A DNA stretch of 64,000 nucleotides from Giardia muris (Eukaryota; Fornicata; Diplomonadida; Hexamitidae). The notes beneath the pieces are model-generated. The model was not told the DNA's origin and searched no databases. It saw nothing but the letters and a program-made list of their open reading frames with translations. The translations under genes were made by a program, and so were the position numbers. This document shows positions 1 to 9,413 of the stretch, one piece after another (positions within the stretch are counted from its first letter, which is position 1; each line of letters opens with the position of its first letter). The stretch is from assembly GCA_006247105.1 (NCBI GenBank), contig CM016927.1, positions 434,001 to 498,000 on the forward strand, in the 5' to 3' direction.

Positions 1-3000
1 AGAAGTTCCTCTATGATCGGGCCGCGGTTCTCGACCTTCCAAAGCTCGATCCGTCCAACCCGGCGGACACCGTCTATAACTACTTCGTCGACGACACGGG
101 GGAGTGGCGCTCCTGGGCGTCGGTCGTCCCGACGTACGACTACTCACAGCGCGGAGACACGCCCTTCGCGAGTATCCTGATCCCGACGATCGACAACACG
201 AGCATCAACTCACTCCTGACGAAGCTGAACTACACGCAGTTCAACGTGATGCTGATCGGGGAATCCGGATCGGGGAAGACAGTCGACGTCCTGACATTCC
301 TCGCAGACCAGGACAAGGAGAAGTACGCGGTCCGCAATATCAACTTCTCCTCGGCGACGACGACGCACCTACTCCAGGACAACATCGAGGCCTTCGTCGA
401 GAAGCGGATGGGGCTCTCGTACGGGCCCGCGGCAGGAAAGCGGGGGATGGTCTTCATCGACGAGATCAACATCCCGCTCATCAACGAGTGGGGTGACCAG
501 CCGACAAATGAACTGACGCGCCAGCTCATCGAGGAGCGGGGCTTCTACGCCCTTGACAAGCCTGGCGAGTTCCATATCATGCAGGACTTGACGTTTATCG
601 CCGCGGCCCCACTCCCAGGAGGTGGGCGAAATGATATCCCAACACGGTTGAAAGGGCACTTCGTGACGATTAACGTCAACCTTCCAGCCTCAGACCAACT
701 CGACATGATTTTTGGGACGATCGTCCGTGGCCATTACCACCCAGCACCCGAGGGGAGCGTTGATGGCTTCAGTGAGGACGTCTGTGGGATTGCCGCCAAG
801 CTCGTCATGACGACGCGGAAGCTATGGCAGGCTACGAAGGCACGGATGCTTCCGACCCCCGCCAAGTTCCACTACGTCTTCAACCTCCGTGACCTCTCGC
901 GAATAACGCAGGGCTTCATCAACTCCCAGCCGGATGTCATCGATAGCGCCCGGAAGCTCGTTTACCTCTGGGCGAACGAATGCACGCGCGTTCTCCCGGA
1001 CAAGTTCACGACGCTCGAGGACGTCGCTTGGTTCAACAACGCGATCGTCCAGTTCGCCGCGGAGGACCTTGGGGACGCTCTCGCGGCGGAGGTCGAGGCC
1101 TTCGCGGCGCAGAATAACATTATCACCGTCCCCCAGTTCGCGCGGGACGAGGAGGGGAACGAGCGTCGGATCTACTTCGTCGACTTCATGCGGGACCCGC
1201 CCGAGGACGTCCCGGATGACGCCGACGACGCGGCGTATGAGGCTCCGAAGATCTACGAGCCCGTCTTCGACAAGGAGCTCCTTCTTGAACGAATTCGGAA
1301 CTTCCAGGGGAAGTACAACGAGCTAAACAGACGGAGCCCGCTCGATCTCGTCTTCTTCGACGCATGCGTCGCTCACATTCTCCGGATCTCGCGGGTGATT
1401 CGGACACCGCGGGGCCATTGCCTCCTCGTCGGGGTCGGTGGCTCTGGGAAGCAGTCCTGCACGAAGCTTGCGTCGTCGATCGCGGGCTACACGACGTTCC
1501 AGATCACGATCACCCGTGGGTACAACATCTCCAACTTCGATGACGACCTGCGGGCGCTCTACCGGGTTGCAGGTGTCGACAACAAGGGCGTGGTCTTCCT
1601 CTTCACAGACTCTGACGTCAAGGACGAGGTCTTCCTCGAGCGGATCAACAATATCCTGACGTCGGGTGAGGTCCCCGCGCTCTTCGGGCGAGATGACGTC
1701 GAGAATATCACGAACGACTGCCGTCCGGGCTTCAAAAAGGAGCGCCCCCGCGAGCCTGACACGAACGAGAACATCTGGAACTTCTTCCTCAACCGCGTGA
1801 AAACTAACCTCCATGTCGTCCTTTGCTTCTCCCCCGTGGGCCCGAAGTTCCGGGAGCGCGCGCGGAAGTTCCCAGGACTCATCTCCGGGTGCACTACGGA
1901 CTGGTTCCAGCCTTGGCCACGCCAAGCCCTTTGTGAGGTCGCCCATAAGAGCTTGGGTGACTACGAGCTCCGGACCAAGGAGGGCGACGGAGACGTCCGG
2001 GCACGCTTCGTTGACCATATAGCTCAAGTTCACCTCTCGATGACAGACGTCACGACCTCATACTTCGAGCGGTTCCGTCGCCAGACGTACGTGACCCCGA
2101 AGTCGTACCTCTCGTTCCTAGGCTCCTTTAAGGAGCTCTACAAAGAGAAGCTGCGGGACCTGAAGGACCAGCATAGCCGGCTGAAGACTGGTCTCGATAA
2201 GCTTGAGACGGCGGCCTCGGACGTCAACAAGATGCGTGGAGATCTTGAGATTAAGGAGAAGGACCTTGCGGTCGCTCAGGCGAAGGCCTCCGAGATGATG
2301 AAGGTGATCTCCGTCTCGACGGCGGAGGCCGAGGCGACAAAGAAACAGGTCCAGGCGGTTGCGGACGAGCTGAAGGTCCAGGCCGACGAGATCGCCGCTC
2401 AGAAGGCGGAGGCAGAGGAGGGGTTGGCGAAGGCACTTCCAGCCCTCGAGAAGGCCGAGAAGGCCCTTCAGGCCATCGAGCCCGGAGACATCAACACACT
2501 GAAGAAGCTCGCGAAGCCTCCTCATCTGATTCAGCGTATCATGGACTCCGTCCTCATCCTGATGAACATGCCCATCGATAAGGTCACTCCAGACCCGGAT
2601 TTCCCTCCTGACAAGAAGATTCTGCGTCCCTCCTGGAAGAACTCTCTGCTCCTGATGAACCAGGCGGGCTTCCTCAAAAGCCTTCTGGACTTCGAGCGGG
2701 ATGGGATCACGGACGAGACCTGTGAGCTTCTCGAGGCGTATCTCGAGATGGGAGACTTCAACGTCGAGGCTGCGCGGAAGTCTTCGGGTAACGTCGCAGG
2801 CCTTCTCCAGTGGTCCCAGGCGATGTACGAGTACCACTTCATCGCCCTCGAGGTCGAGCCCAAGCGTGCGGCGGTACGAGAGGCGGAGGCGAGCTTCCGC
2901 CAGGCCATGGCCTCGCTCAAGGAGGCCCAGGACGATCTAGCGGAGAAGCAAGCAGCCCTTGACAAGCTTCAGGCCCAATATGATGAGGCCGTTAATGAGA

Positions 3001-6000
3001 AGAAGCGGCTACAGGATGAGGCAGATCTGACAGGGAAGCGGTTGCATGCGGCGTCTGCTCTCATTAACGGGTTATCGGGTGAGCGGAAACGATGGTCCCA
3101 GCAAGCTCGAGAGCTCGACGATGCGGCCGTCCGATTGCTTGGTGACGCCTCTCTCTCATCTGCCTTCCTATCGTATGCTGGTCCCTTCAACCAGGAATAC
3201 CGCCAGCACCTCGTCATGAACGTCTGGCTCAAGGACCTTGAAGAGCGAAAGCTTCCTTTCACACGTGGGATTGAGAGCGAAATTCACAACTTCCTTGTCG
3301 CCGAAGCTACTGTTGGAGAGTGGCGACTTCAAGGACTCCCAACAGACCAGCTATCGACGGAGAACGGAATCATCGTTACAACCTCGACTCGTTATCCTCT
3401 GATGATTGACCCACAAACCCAGGCTGCGACCTGGATCAAGAACATGTATCCGGACCTGAAGGTGACGACTCTGACGAACAAGTACTTCCGACAGATGGTC
3501 GAGGACGCGCTCAATATGGGGCAGCCGCTCCTGATTGAGGACGTCGAGGAGGAGCTCGACCCGCTCCTTGACCCCGTTCTCGAGAAGCAGTTCGTCAAAT
3601 CCGGGAAGTCTTTGAAGGTCAAGCTCGGAGACAAAGAGTGTGACGTCTGCGACGGGTTCAAACTCTTCATCACATCGAAGCTGCCAAACCCGCGCTACTC
3701 GCCCGAGACGTACGCGAAGACATCTATCATCGATTTCTCCGTCACGTTCTCCGGTCTTGAGGCCCAGCTGCTCGCCCGAACCGTCAATATTGAGCGGCGT
3801 GAACTTGAGGACCAACGACGTGAGCTTCTCGAGGAGGTTAATGCAAATAAGAAGCAGATGGCCCAGCTCGAGGAGGATCTGTTGACGCGCTTGTCGGAGA
3901 CGAAGGGTAACCTGCTCGACGACTCCGAGCTCGTCGAGGTGCTAAACCGGACGAAGGCGACGACCGAGGAGGTTAAAGAGAAGCTTGCCTCCGCGGTCGA
4001 GACGGAACGGAAGATCAACGACGCCCGTGAGGAGTTTCTGGTCGTCGCGACGCGCGGATCGATCATCTACTTCCTCGTCACGGAGATGTCGGCCGTCAAT
4101 AGCATGTACCAGACGTCGCTCCGCCAGTTCCTCGAACTCTTCGACCAGGCGATCCAGACCGCTGAGCCATCTCCGATCACGACGAAGAGGATTACCAACG
4201 TCATCCAAAACATGACCTCGCGGATCTTCCGCTACATCGCCCGCGGCCTCTATGAGCGTGATAAGCTCCTCTTCATCCTCCAGCTCTGTCTGAAGATCGA
4301 TCTGAAAGCCGGAAACGTCAGCTCCCAGGAGTTCGGGACCTTCATCCGTGGTGGTGCCGCTTTGGACCTCTCGAGCGTTCGAGCAAAGCCAGCCCCGTGG
4401 ATCCCGGACAAGGCCTGGCTCAATGTCATCGCCCTCAGCAGCCTCAATACGTTCGCCTCGCTTCCGAACCAGATCGCGGAGAACGAACACGTCTGGCGCG
4501 CTTGGTACGACGCAGAGGCTCCCGAAAACATCGATCTCCCGCCCGAATACAATAACAGGATCAACGTTTTCCAGAAGCTCCTCCTCGTCCGCTGCCTCCG
4601 CGAGGACCGGACCATGCTCGCGGTCAACGAGTACATCATCCATTCGCTCGGTCCCGAGTTTGCGGAGCCCGTCCCCGTCAATTTCGAGGATATCTTCGTC
4701 AACGAGGCGAAACAGCACGTCCCCGTCACGTTCCTCCTCTCCCTCGGGTCGGACCCCACGTCTCAGATCGAGGTCGTCGCGAAGAAGCTCAAGATCGAGA
4801 TGCGCTTCATCTCGATGGGACAGGGTCAAGAGCCACAAGCTCGTCGCCTCATCACAGAGGGTATCGCGACAGGGACTTGGGTTATGATCTCGAACTCCCA
4901 CTTGGGGCTCAAGTTCATGGCTGAGATCGAGCTGATGATCATCGACTTGACGGAAAGAATGGCATTGGCTCACGATATAGAGGCAAAGGACGCTGGAGAC
5001 GTGTCAGCGGCGCCCGACGGTGGAGATAAGGTAGGAGAGGGTGAAAACCTCGGGACCGGTGGGATCTTCGGAATGCTCGCTCGGAACCAGCTTCCTCACG
5101 AGAACTTCCGTCTCATTCTGACGACGGATCCACATCCTCAGTTCCCGATCGGACTTTTACAGAAAACGATCAAGTTGACGAACGACCCTGCGTCCGGGTG
5201 TCGTGCTTCCCTCAAGCGGACGTACCAGACGCTTACTCAGGATTATTTGGAGACATGTGACAAGCCCCAGTGGCTCCCGCTCGTCTTCTGTATCGCTTTC
5301 ATCCACACGACCCTCATCGAGCGGAAGAAGTTCGGGTCACTCGGGTGGTGTATCCCTTATGAGTTCAGCCTTCCGGACTTCACGTCTTCGGTCCAGTTCC
5401 TTCAGAATTACCTGTACGGGCTCGACACGGGCGCGGGTGGAAAGGGGAAGGGAATGGTCATCTCCTATTCGACGATCCGCTATATGATCGGCGAGGTCCA
5501 CTACGGTGGGCGTGTCACTGACGACTTTGACCGTCGCCTGCTCAAGACCTATTGCGAGGAGTGGATCTCGGCACGCTCTCTGACGCCGGAGTTCGAGTTC
5601 TATCGTGGGTACCACATTCCGAAGCACGTGAACATCACTGAGGCCCGCGCGTACATCGATGGACTCCCCTTCGTTGACAAGCCCCAAATCTACGGACTTC
5701 ACTCGAATGCGGACATTCTCTTCCGGAGCAAGCAGGCCGGCGAGATCCTGACGACGATCGTCAATATGCAGCCGAAGGATAGCGGCGGCGGCGGTGGTGG
5801 GAACTCCAAGGAGGGTGGAAAGCAGCAGGTCGTCTTGACGCGTGAAGAGCAGGTTCTCAAGCAGACAAAGGATATACTCAGCAAGCTTCCGCCAGACTAT
5901 GACATTAAGGTGACGGTCCGCCAGCAGATCCAGAAGCAGGGTGGGAAGGCAAAGCCTCTCAATGTCTTCCTTGGACAGGAGATCGATCGCATGCAGGTCG

Positions 6001-6674
6001 TCCTTGGTCTCATCCGCACAACGCTTGCAGACCTCCAGCTCGCGATCGCCGGTACGATCATCATGAACGAGGCGCTCCAGGACTCGCTCGACTCCCTATA
6101 CGACGCCCGTGTCCCAGCACGCTGGCTCGCGGTCTCTTGGCCCGCGTCGACCCTTGGGTTCTGGCTCTCAGACGTTACCAGTCGCTGCACCCAGTTCACG
6201 GAATGGCTCGTCAAGGGTCGTCCGCTGTCTTACTGGCTGTCGGGTTACTTCAACCCTCAAGGCTTCTTGACGTCTGTTAAGCAGGAGATCACCCGGATGC
6301 ACCAAGGGTGGGCCCTCGATCGCGTCTATCCGCGGACGACGGTCTCGAAGTTCTCGGATCGTGGACAGGTCAACCAACCACCCGAGGAGGGTGTGTACAT
6401 CCACGGTCTCTTCCTTGATGCCGCTGCGTGGGACAAGAAGAACAACAGGCTCATCGACCTCCCTCCAAAGGTCCTCCAGGTCCCGCTCCCTCTGCTCCAC
6501 GTTGACGCGACCAACGACGTCTATGTGTATCCGACGAAGACCTATGACTGTCCACTCTACAAGACGCCCGCACGCACTGGGCTGAACTACATCTTCACGG
6601 TCAAGCTTCCAACTGACACGAACCCCAATAAGTGGACGCTCCGTGGTGCTGCGCTCCTCTGCAATACGCAATGA
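1..6674 (+). CDS. Axonemal outer-arm dynein heavy chain (gamma/DNAH5-8-like), 3' part
   Basis: Motor subunit of an axonemal outer dynein arm, which drives microtubule sliding by ATP hydrolysis. The gene enters from the left edge; the frame is open from base 3, so the N-terminal tail and AAA1-2 lie outside. Visible in order: AAA3 with Walker A GESGSGKT (about base 255) and an FIDEIN Walker B; AAA4 with GVGGSGKQ (about 1430); stalk coiled coils and microtubule-binding tip (about 2110-3110); AAA5, opening with FLSYAGPFNQEYR; AAA6; and the C-terminal domain with YMIGEVHYGGRVTDDFD, the pattern that points to the DNAH5/DNAH8 class. Two local insertions stand out: a Gly/Asp/Glu-rich segment at about 4985-5080 and a run of six glycines at about 5785-5805. 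Family assignment is very firm; the gamma-class call is moderate. Confidence 0.95.
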   Translation, partial: KFLYDRAAVLDLPKLDPSNPADTVYNYFVDDTGEWRSWASVVPTYDYSQRGDTPFASILIPTIDNTSINSLLTKLNYTQFNVMLIGESGSGKTVDVLTFLADQDKEKYAVRNINFSSATTTHLLQDNIEAFVEKRMGLSYGPAAGKRGMVFIDEINIPLINEWGDQPTNELTRQLIEERGFYALDKPGEFHIMQDLTFIAAAPLPGGGRNDIPTRLKGHFVTINVNLPASDQLDMIFGTIVRGHYHPAPEGSVDGFSEDVCGIAAKLVMTTRKLWQATKARMLPTPAKFHYVFNLRDLSRITQGFINSQPDVIDSARKLVYLWANECTRVLPDKFTTLEDVAWFNNAIVQFAAEDLGDALAAEVEAFAAQNNIITVPQFARDEEGNERRIYFVDFMRDPPEDVPDDADDAAYEAPKIYEPVFDKELLLERIRNFQGKYNELNRRSPLDLVFFDACVAHILRISRVIRTPRGHCLLVGVGGSGKQSCTKLASSIAGYTTFQITITRGYNISNFDDDLRALYRVAGVDNKGVVFLFTDSDVKDEVFLERINNILTSGEVPALFGRDDVENITNDCRPGFKKERPREPDTNENIWNFFLNRVKTNLHVVLCFSPVGPKFRERARKFPGLISGCTTDWFQPWPRQALCEVAHKSLGDYELRTKEGDGDVRARFVDHIAQVHLSMTDVTTSYFERFRRQTYVTPKSYLSFLGSFKELYKEKLRDLKDQHSRLKTGLDKLETAASDVNKMRGDLEIKEKDLAVAQAKASEMMKVISVSTAEAEATKKQVQAVADELKVQADEIAAQKAEAEEGLAKALPALEKAEKALQAIEPGDINTLKKLAKPPHLIQRIMDSVLILMNMPIDKVTPDPDFPPDKKILRPSWKNSLLLMNQAGFLKSLLDFERDGITDETCELLEAYLEMGDFNVEAARKSSGNVAGLLQWSQAMYEYHFIALEVEPKRAAVREAEASFRQAMASLKEAQDDLAEKQAALDKLQAQYDEAVNEKKRLQDEADLTGKRLHAASALINGLSGERKRWSQQARELDDAAVRLLGDASLSSAFLSYAGPFNQEYRQHLVMNVWLKDLEERKLPFTRGIESEIHNFLVAEATVGEWRLQGLPTDQLSTENGIIVTTSTRYPLMIDPQTQAATWIKNMYPDLKVTTLTNKYFRQMVEDALNMGQPLLIEDVEEELDPLLDPVLEKQFVKSGKSLKVKLGDKECDVCDGFKLFITSKLPNPRYSPETYAKTSIIDFSVTFSGLEAQLLARTVNIERRELEDQRRELLEEVNANKKQMAQLEEDLLTRLSETKGNLLDDSELVEVLNRTKATTEEVKEKLASAVETERKINDAREEFLVVATRGSIIYFLVTEMSAVNSMYQTSLRQFLELFDQAIQTAEPSPITTKRITNVIQNMTSRIFRYIARGLYERDKLLFILQLCLKIDLKAGNVSSQEFGTFIRGGAALDLSSVRAKPAPWIPDKAWLNVIALSSLNTFASLPNQIAENEHVWRAWYDAEAPENIDLPPEYNNRINVFQKLLLVRCLREDRTMLAVNEYIIHSLGPEFAEPVPVNFEDIFVNEAKQHVPVTFLLSLGSDPTSQIEVVAKKLKIEMRFISMGQGQEPQARRLITEGIATGTWVMISNSHLGLKFMAEIELMIIDLTERMALAHDIEAKDAGDVSAAPDGGDKVGEGENLGTGGIFGMLARNQLPHENFRLILTTDPHPQFPIGLLQKTIKLTNDPASGCRASLKRTYQTLTQDYLETCDKPQWLPLVFCIAFIHTTLIERKKFGSLGWCIPYEFSLPDFTSSVQFLQNYLYGLDTGAGGKGKGMVISYSTIRYMIGEVHYGGRVTDDFDRRLLKTYCEEWISARSLTPEFEFYRGYHIPKHVNITEARAYIDGLPFVDKPQIYGLHSNADILFRSKQAGEILTTIVNMQPKDSGGGGGGNSKEGGKQQVVLTREEQVLKQTKDILSKLPPDYDIKVTVRQQIQKQGGKAKPLNVFLGQEIDRMQVVLGLIRTTLADLQLAIAGTIIMNEALQDSLDSLYDARVPARWLAVSWPASTLGFWLSDVTSRCTQFTEWLVKGRPLSYWLSGYFNPQGFLTSVKQEITRMHQGWALDRVYPRTTVSKFSDRGQVNQPPEEGVYIHGLFLDAAAWDKKNNRLIDLPPKVLQVPLPLLHVDATNDVYVYPTKTYDCPLYKTPARTGLNYIFTVKLPTDTNPNKWTLRGAALLCNTQ

Positions 6675-6682
6675 GATGCGTG

Positions 6683-6689
6683 AGTGAAC
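6683..6689 (+). promoter_or_regulatory. AGTRAA-type polyadenylation signal of the dynein gene
   Basis: AGTGAAC lies 9 bases after the dynein TGA and 8 bases before the next ATG. It matches the AGTRAA consensus known from Giardia. The 22-bp spacer therefore holds both the 3' signal of one gene and the A-rich start region (ACAAAAACT) of the next. Confidence 0.55.
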
Positions 6690-6696
6690 AAAAACT

Positions 6697-8253
6697 ATGT
6701 CTTCGAAGCTCTCGCCCGATGCTGCTTGGGACACACCAGCAGAGACGTTGATGACGGCCGAAGACTTACACACAGAGCCATTCGATGCAATTCCATCCAG
6801 TCTTAAAGCAATACCCCATGTCGCCCGGATCTTCGATTCAACCGATCCAATTCGTCGGATGTATGCGCTCAGCACCTCCGGGAAGCTTGAGGTAACTCCT
6901 GTCGAGCTGTGCCTCCTGAAGGAAATTATGGGCCTCCGAGACCTGGTCGCTGCGTTCCTTGAATACGAGGCCGTTTGGGACAACCCGAACGCAGAACTGT
7001 ACTTCCGTAGTCTCAGTTACCAGCGCCTGAATGAGACCATGATCCTTGCGCTCCAGAAGCACCTAGGGATGCAAGGGGAAGCTCCTCCTACCATCTCCAC
7101 CAGAGTCATGTCCTGCTCTATTCAGGCAACTGAAATACCCTCCACCAGCCAGAGCAATGCAATTGTCCAAACGGAGCGCATACAAGGCGTGGATGTAGGT
7201 TCCCAGACTGTACCGATTGAGACCCATGCCCGTGCATCCTTGTCCCCGGGCGAGGACTCACAACTCGGGGTGCGCGTCCCACCCGTACTTCCCCGATCAC
7301 GGCCCCCTAGTGCACACAAGCCTCACTTATCGATTCGTAGCACTCGAAATGCCCCACACCTCGTTAGACAGCTCCCGGAGATCTCCAACGCCCCGAACAT
7401 CCCAGACCATCGCGTCAACCCCGATGCTCTCTCTGAAACCTCTCATGAGTCATTCAGTGGTGACCCGGTAGTTCGCGAGTTCAGACGGCCAATGAGTGCA
7501 ACGTCTCGAAGAGATCGCGATGGACCTCTTCACTCATATGACGGAGTTCTCAACACGTTGTTGGCAACGGTCATGCAGCGCGATCGTGTGATCGAGAAGC
7601 TTCACAACCAGGTTCTGCTCCTACAGACCGGCGGAGGCGCAGAAATAGACCTAACTGGCTCTCTCCATAGCGAGATGAACGTCATTGATGGCGTGCGTGA
7701 CTCGCAAGGGAATTCTGCTTCGAGTTATTCGAACGACGGCTTCCATATCCGTCCTGTAATGCAGATCATCAGCTCCCGACCACAGTCAGCGCCGGGTCAC
7801 CGTTCGTTGGATGGTGGGGAGAAGATTACCGATATCCCCGCGAATGCGGAACTTGTTCCTCGAGAGGTGATGTCGAACATCCAGAAGACCTTATCCGAGA
7901 AGGATCGGGAGCTTTCCGAGAAAGATGCGCTTATTCATGCCCTTAGACGCGAGGCAGATCAGATACGGCACAGCACACAACCTGTTCTTCCACCAGCGCG
8001 GCCACAGACCTCTCCACAGAGACCCACGAGCGCCCTAAGTACGGCCTCGATCAAATCAGCACTTGATCTTGAGACAAAGGTTCTTACTGTCCAGAACGCA
8101 GTCCAGGCGGTGGGGCACGTCGATACGACCGTCGCAGGTGTTGAAGAGAGTAACATAGCGTCACGTCTCGCAGAACAAAAGACCCTCCTCGCCACAGCCG
8201 AGGCGTCCCTTGCTCGGCTCAAACGTTGCGTCAGTGCCCGTAGCGGGAAGTGA
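6697..8253 (+). CDS. Unrecognised 518-aa protein with four RPxSA motifs and a short coiled coil
   Basis: I do not recognise a family. The N-terminal 120 residues are ordered-looking and mixed in composition. The middle is Ser/Pro/Arg-rich and probably disordered. Short heptad-like stretches occur near residue 300 (VIEKLHNQVLLLQ) and near 400 (LSEKDRELSEKDALIHALRRE). The motif Arg-Pro-x-Ser-Ala occurs four times: R202-A206 (RPPSA), R264-A268 (RPMSA), R361-A365 (RPQSA) and R442-A446 (RPTSA). That spacing suggests a repeated docking motif in a flexible linker. The ATG is preceded by an A-rich tract, and the stop is embedded in AGTGAAG. It lies directly behind the dynein gene on the same strand, so a cytoskeletal role is possible but not shown. 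Confidence 0.8.
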   Translation: MSSKLSPDAAWDTPAETLMTAEDLHTEPFDAIPSSLKAIPHVARIFDSTDPIRRMYALSTSGKLEVTPVELCLLKEIMGLRDLVAAFLEYEAVWDNPNAELYFRSLSYQRLNETMILALQKHLGMQGEAPPTISTRVMSCSIQATEIPSTSQSNAIVQTERIQGVDVGSQTVPIETHARASLSPGEDSQLGVRVPPVLPRSRPPSAHKPHLSIRSTRNAPHLVRQLPEISNAPNIPDHRVNPDALSETSHESFSGDPVVREFRRPMSATSRRDRDGPLHSYDGVLNTLLATVMQRDRVIEKLHNQVLLLQTGGGAEIDLTGSLHSEMNVIDGVRDSQGNSASSYSNDGFHIRPVMQIISSRPQSAPGHRSLDGGEKITDIPANAELVPREVMSNIQKTLSEKDRELSEKDALIHALRREADQIRHSTQPVLPPARPQTSPQRPTSALSTASIKSALDLETKVLTVQNAVQAVGHVDTTVAGVEESNIASRLAEQKTLLATAEASLARLKRCVSARSGK

Positions 8254-8255
8254 AG
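8249..8255 (+). promoter_or_regulatory. AGTRAA-type polyadenylation signal overlapping a stop codon
   Basis: AGTGAAG includes the TGA stop (8251-8253) of the upstream plus-strand gene. This is the compact Giardia-style arrangement of stop and 3'-processing signal. Confidence 0.5.
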
Positions 8256-8260
8256 GCCTC

Positions 8261-8266
8261 TTTACT
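8261..8266 (-). promoter_or_regulatory. AGTAAA polyadenylation signal on the minus strand
   Basis: Read on the minus strand, the stop TAG (8269-8267) is followed immediately by AGTAAA. The 13-bp convergent spacer thus carries polyadenylation signals for both flanking genes, one on each strand. Confidence 0.5.
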
Positions 8267-9403
8267 CTAGTCCTTCTTGGTCTCGATCTCAAGCTTCGAG
8301 CCATTGATCGTCAAGGCCTCGAAGATAGTCTTGAGTTGAGAGAAGTTCTCCTCAGAACAAAAGATGTTTGCGGATAGCCCATCCCTCGAACTACGGGTCT
8401 TCGACTCGCTAATCATCCTCTTGGCGTCAGAGGACTGGTCCGTGAGTGCAGCAATGATGTTATCGAAGGCAATTCCGGGAGGGAAGCTTGAGATCTTGAT
8501 AGTACACGGGTGTCTCGCCGGCTTATCAGTCCTCTTCTTGGAAACATCCTCAGACTTGGGCTTCGAATCCTTCTTGGCGCCCTTCGATGCATCCTTCTTC
8601 TTATCGGACACAACTGGGGCACCAGGCTTCTGAGTAGGACTCCTCTTCTTGGTGGACGCGCTCTTCTTCCCATTCTTCTTCATCTTCTCGGGGTTCATGA
8701 ACTTGATGCGAGGGCAGCACCCGGGAACGAGCTCCGGGTTCTTCACGAATTCGTCGTAGACCGCCTGGACGGTACTCCCGGGGATCGGGACGTAATAGCG
8801 GAAGTTGAGGTACAGCCTGTTCTCTTGTTTTGAAGAACTACGGATGCGAATAACCTTGGCGATATCCGCCGTAATGACTGTGCCCTTAGCATCAACGACC
8901 TCCCGCCTCTCTAGGACGGCGGAAACCGGGTCGTAGGCACTATTCCTTACGAAGATCCTGAACTTAGCGTTATCGGCGATGGTGATCTTCTTGACCGAGC
9001 TCTTCAGGACGCCAGCGGCCTCCTCGCCGCCCGAGAACTTCAGGGGCGCTGTGAAGGTAAAAAGGGCTGTCTTCTCTTCAGAGGACATGATCGATTCCCC
9101 CTCATGCTCCTTGAAGAGGCGAAGGCCCTTCTCTGCCGCATCGCGAGAGATGGTCATGGCGGCGTCCTTCGTCAGTGGGGTAAGCTCGACTTCATTGTCA
9201 GGGAACGCGCCCTTCACGCTATCGAGGATCACGCGCCACCCGGTACGCAGGACGACGTCATCTCCCTCCTGATCGATGCGCGGTTTCTGATAGTCGTGAG
9301 ACCTGCAAATGGAGACGAGTTTATCCCTCACGCTATCGAGCTTCGCGGAGTGGACGACAATCGGCATTTCTTTTCGGTCCGCCAAAGGGGGGGCGCAATC
9401 CAT
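8267..9403 (-). CDS. Unrecognised 378-aa protein with a lysine-rich linker
   Basis: No family recognised. Residues 1-220 look like a folded alpha/beta region (for example GWRVILDSVKGAF, AKFRIFVRNSAYDPVSAV). A strongly basic Lys/Ser linker follows at roughly 230-300 (repeated KK, TKKR, DKKKD). A second small folded segment of about 75 residues ends the protein. The ATG at 9403 is preceded by an A/T-rich tract (ATTTAAA) typical of the starts here; an internal Met at residue 13 is an alternative start. The upstream co-directional gene ends only 10 bp away. The basic linker would suit nucleic-acid or acidic-protein binding, but this is inference. Confidence 0.75.
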   Translation of the reverse strand: MDCAPPLADRKEMPIVVHSAKLDSVRDKLVSICRSHDYQKPRIDQEGDDVVLRTGWRVILDSVKGAFPDNEVELTPLTKDAAMTISRDAAEKGLRLFKEHEGESIMSSEEKTALFTFTAPLKFSGGEEAAGVLKSSVKKITIADNAKFRIFVRNSAYDPVSAVLERREVVDAKGTVITADIAKVIRIRSSSKQENRLYLNFRYYVPIPGSTVQAVYDEFVKNPELVPGCCPRIKFMNPEKMKKNGKKSASTKKRSPTQKPGAPVVSDKKKDASKGAKKDSKPKSEDVSKKRTDKPARHPCTIKISSFPPGIAFDNIIAALTDQSSDAKRMISESKTRSSRDGLSANIFCSEENFSQLKTIFEALTINGSKLEIETKKD

Positions 9404-9413
9404 TTTAAATCAA

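Noticed and set aside
3942..4973. 343-codon minus-strand frame inside the dynein gene
   Set aside because: Shadow of the well-conserved dynein motor on the other strand.
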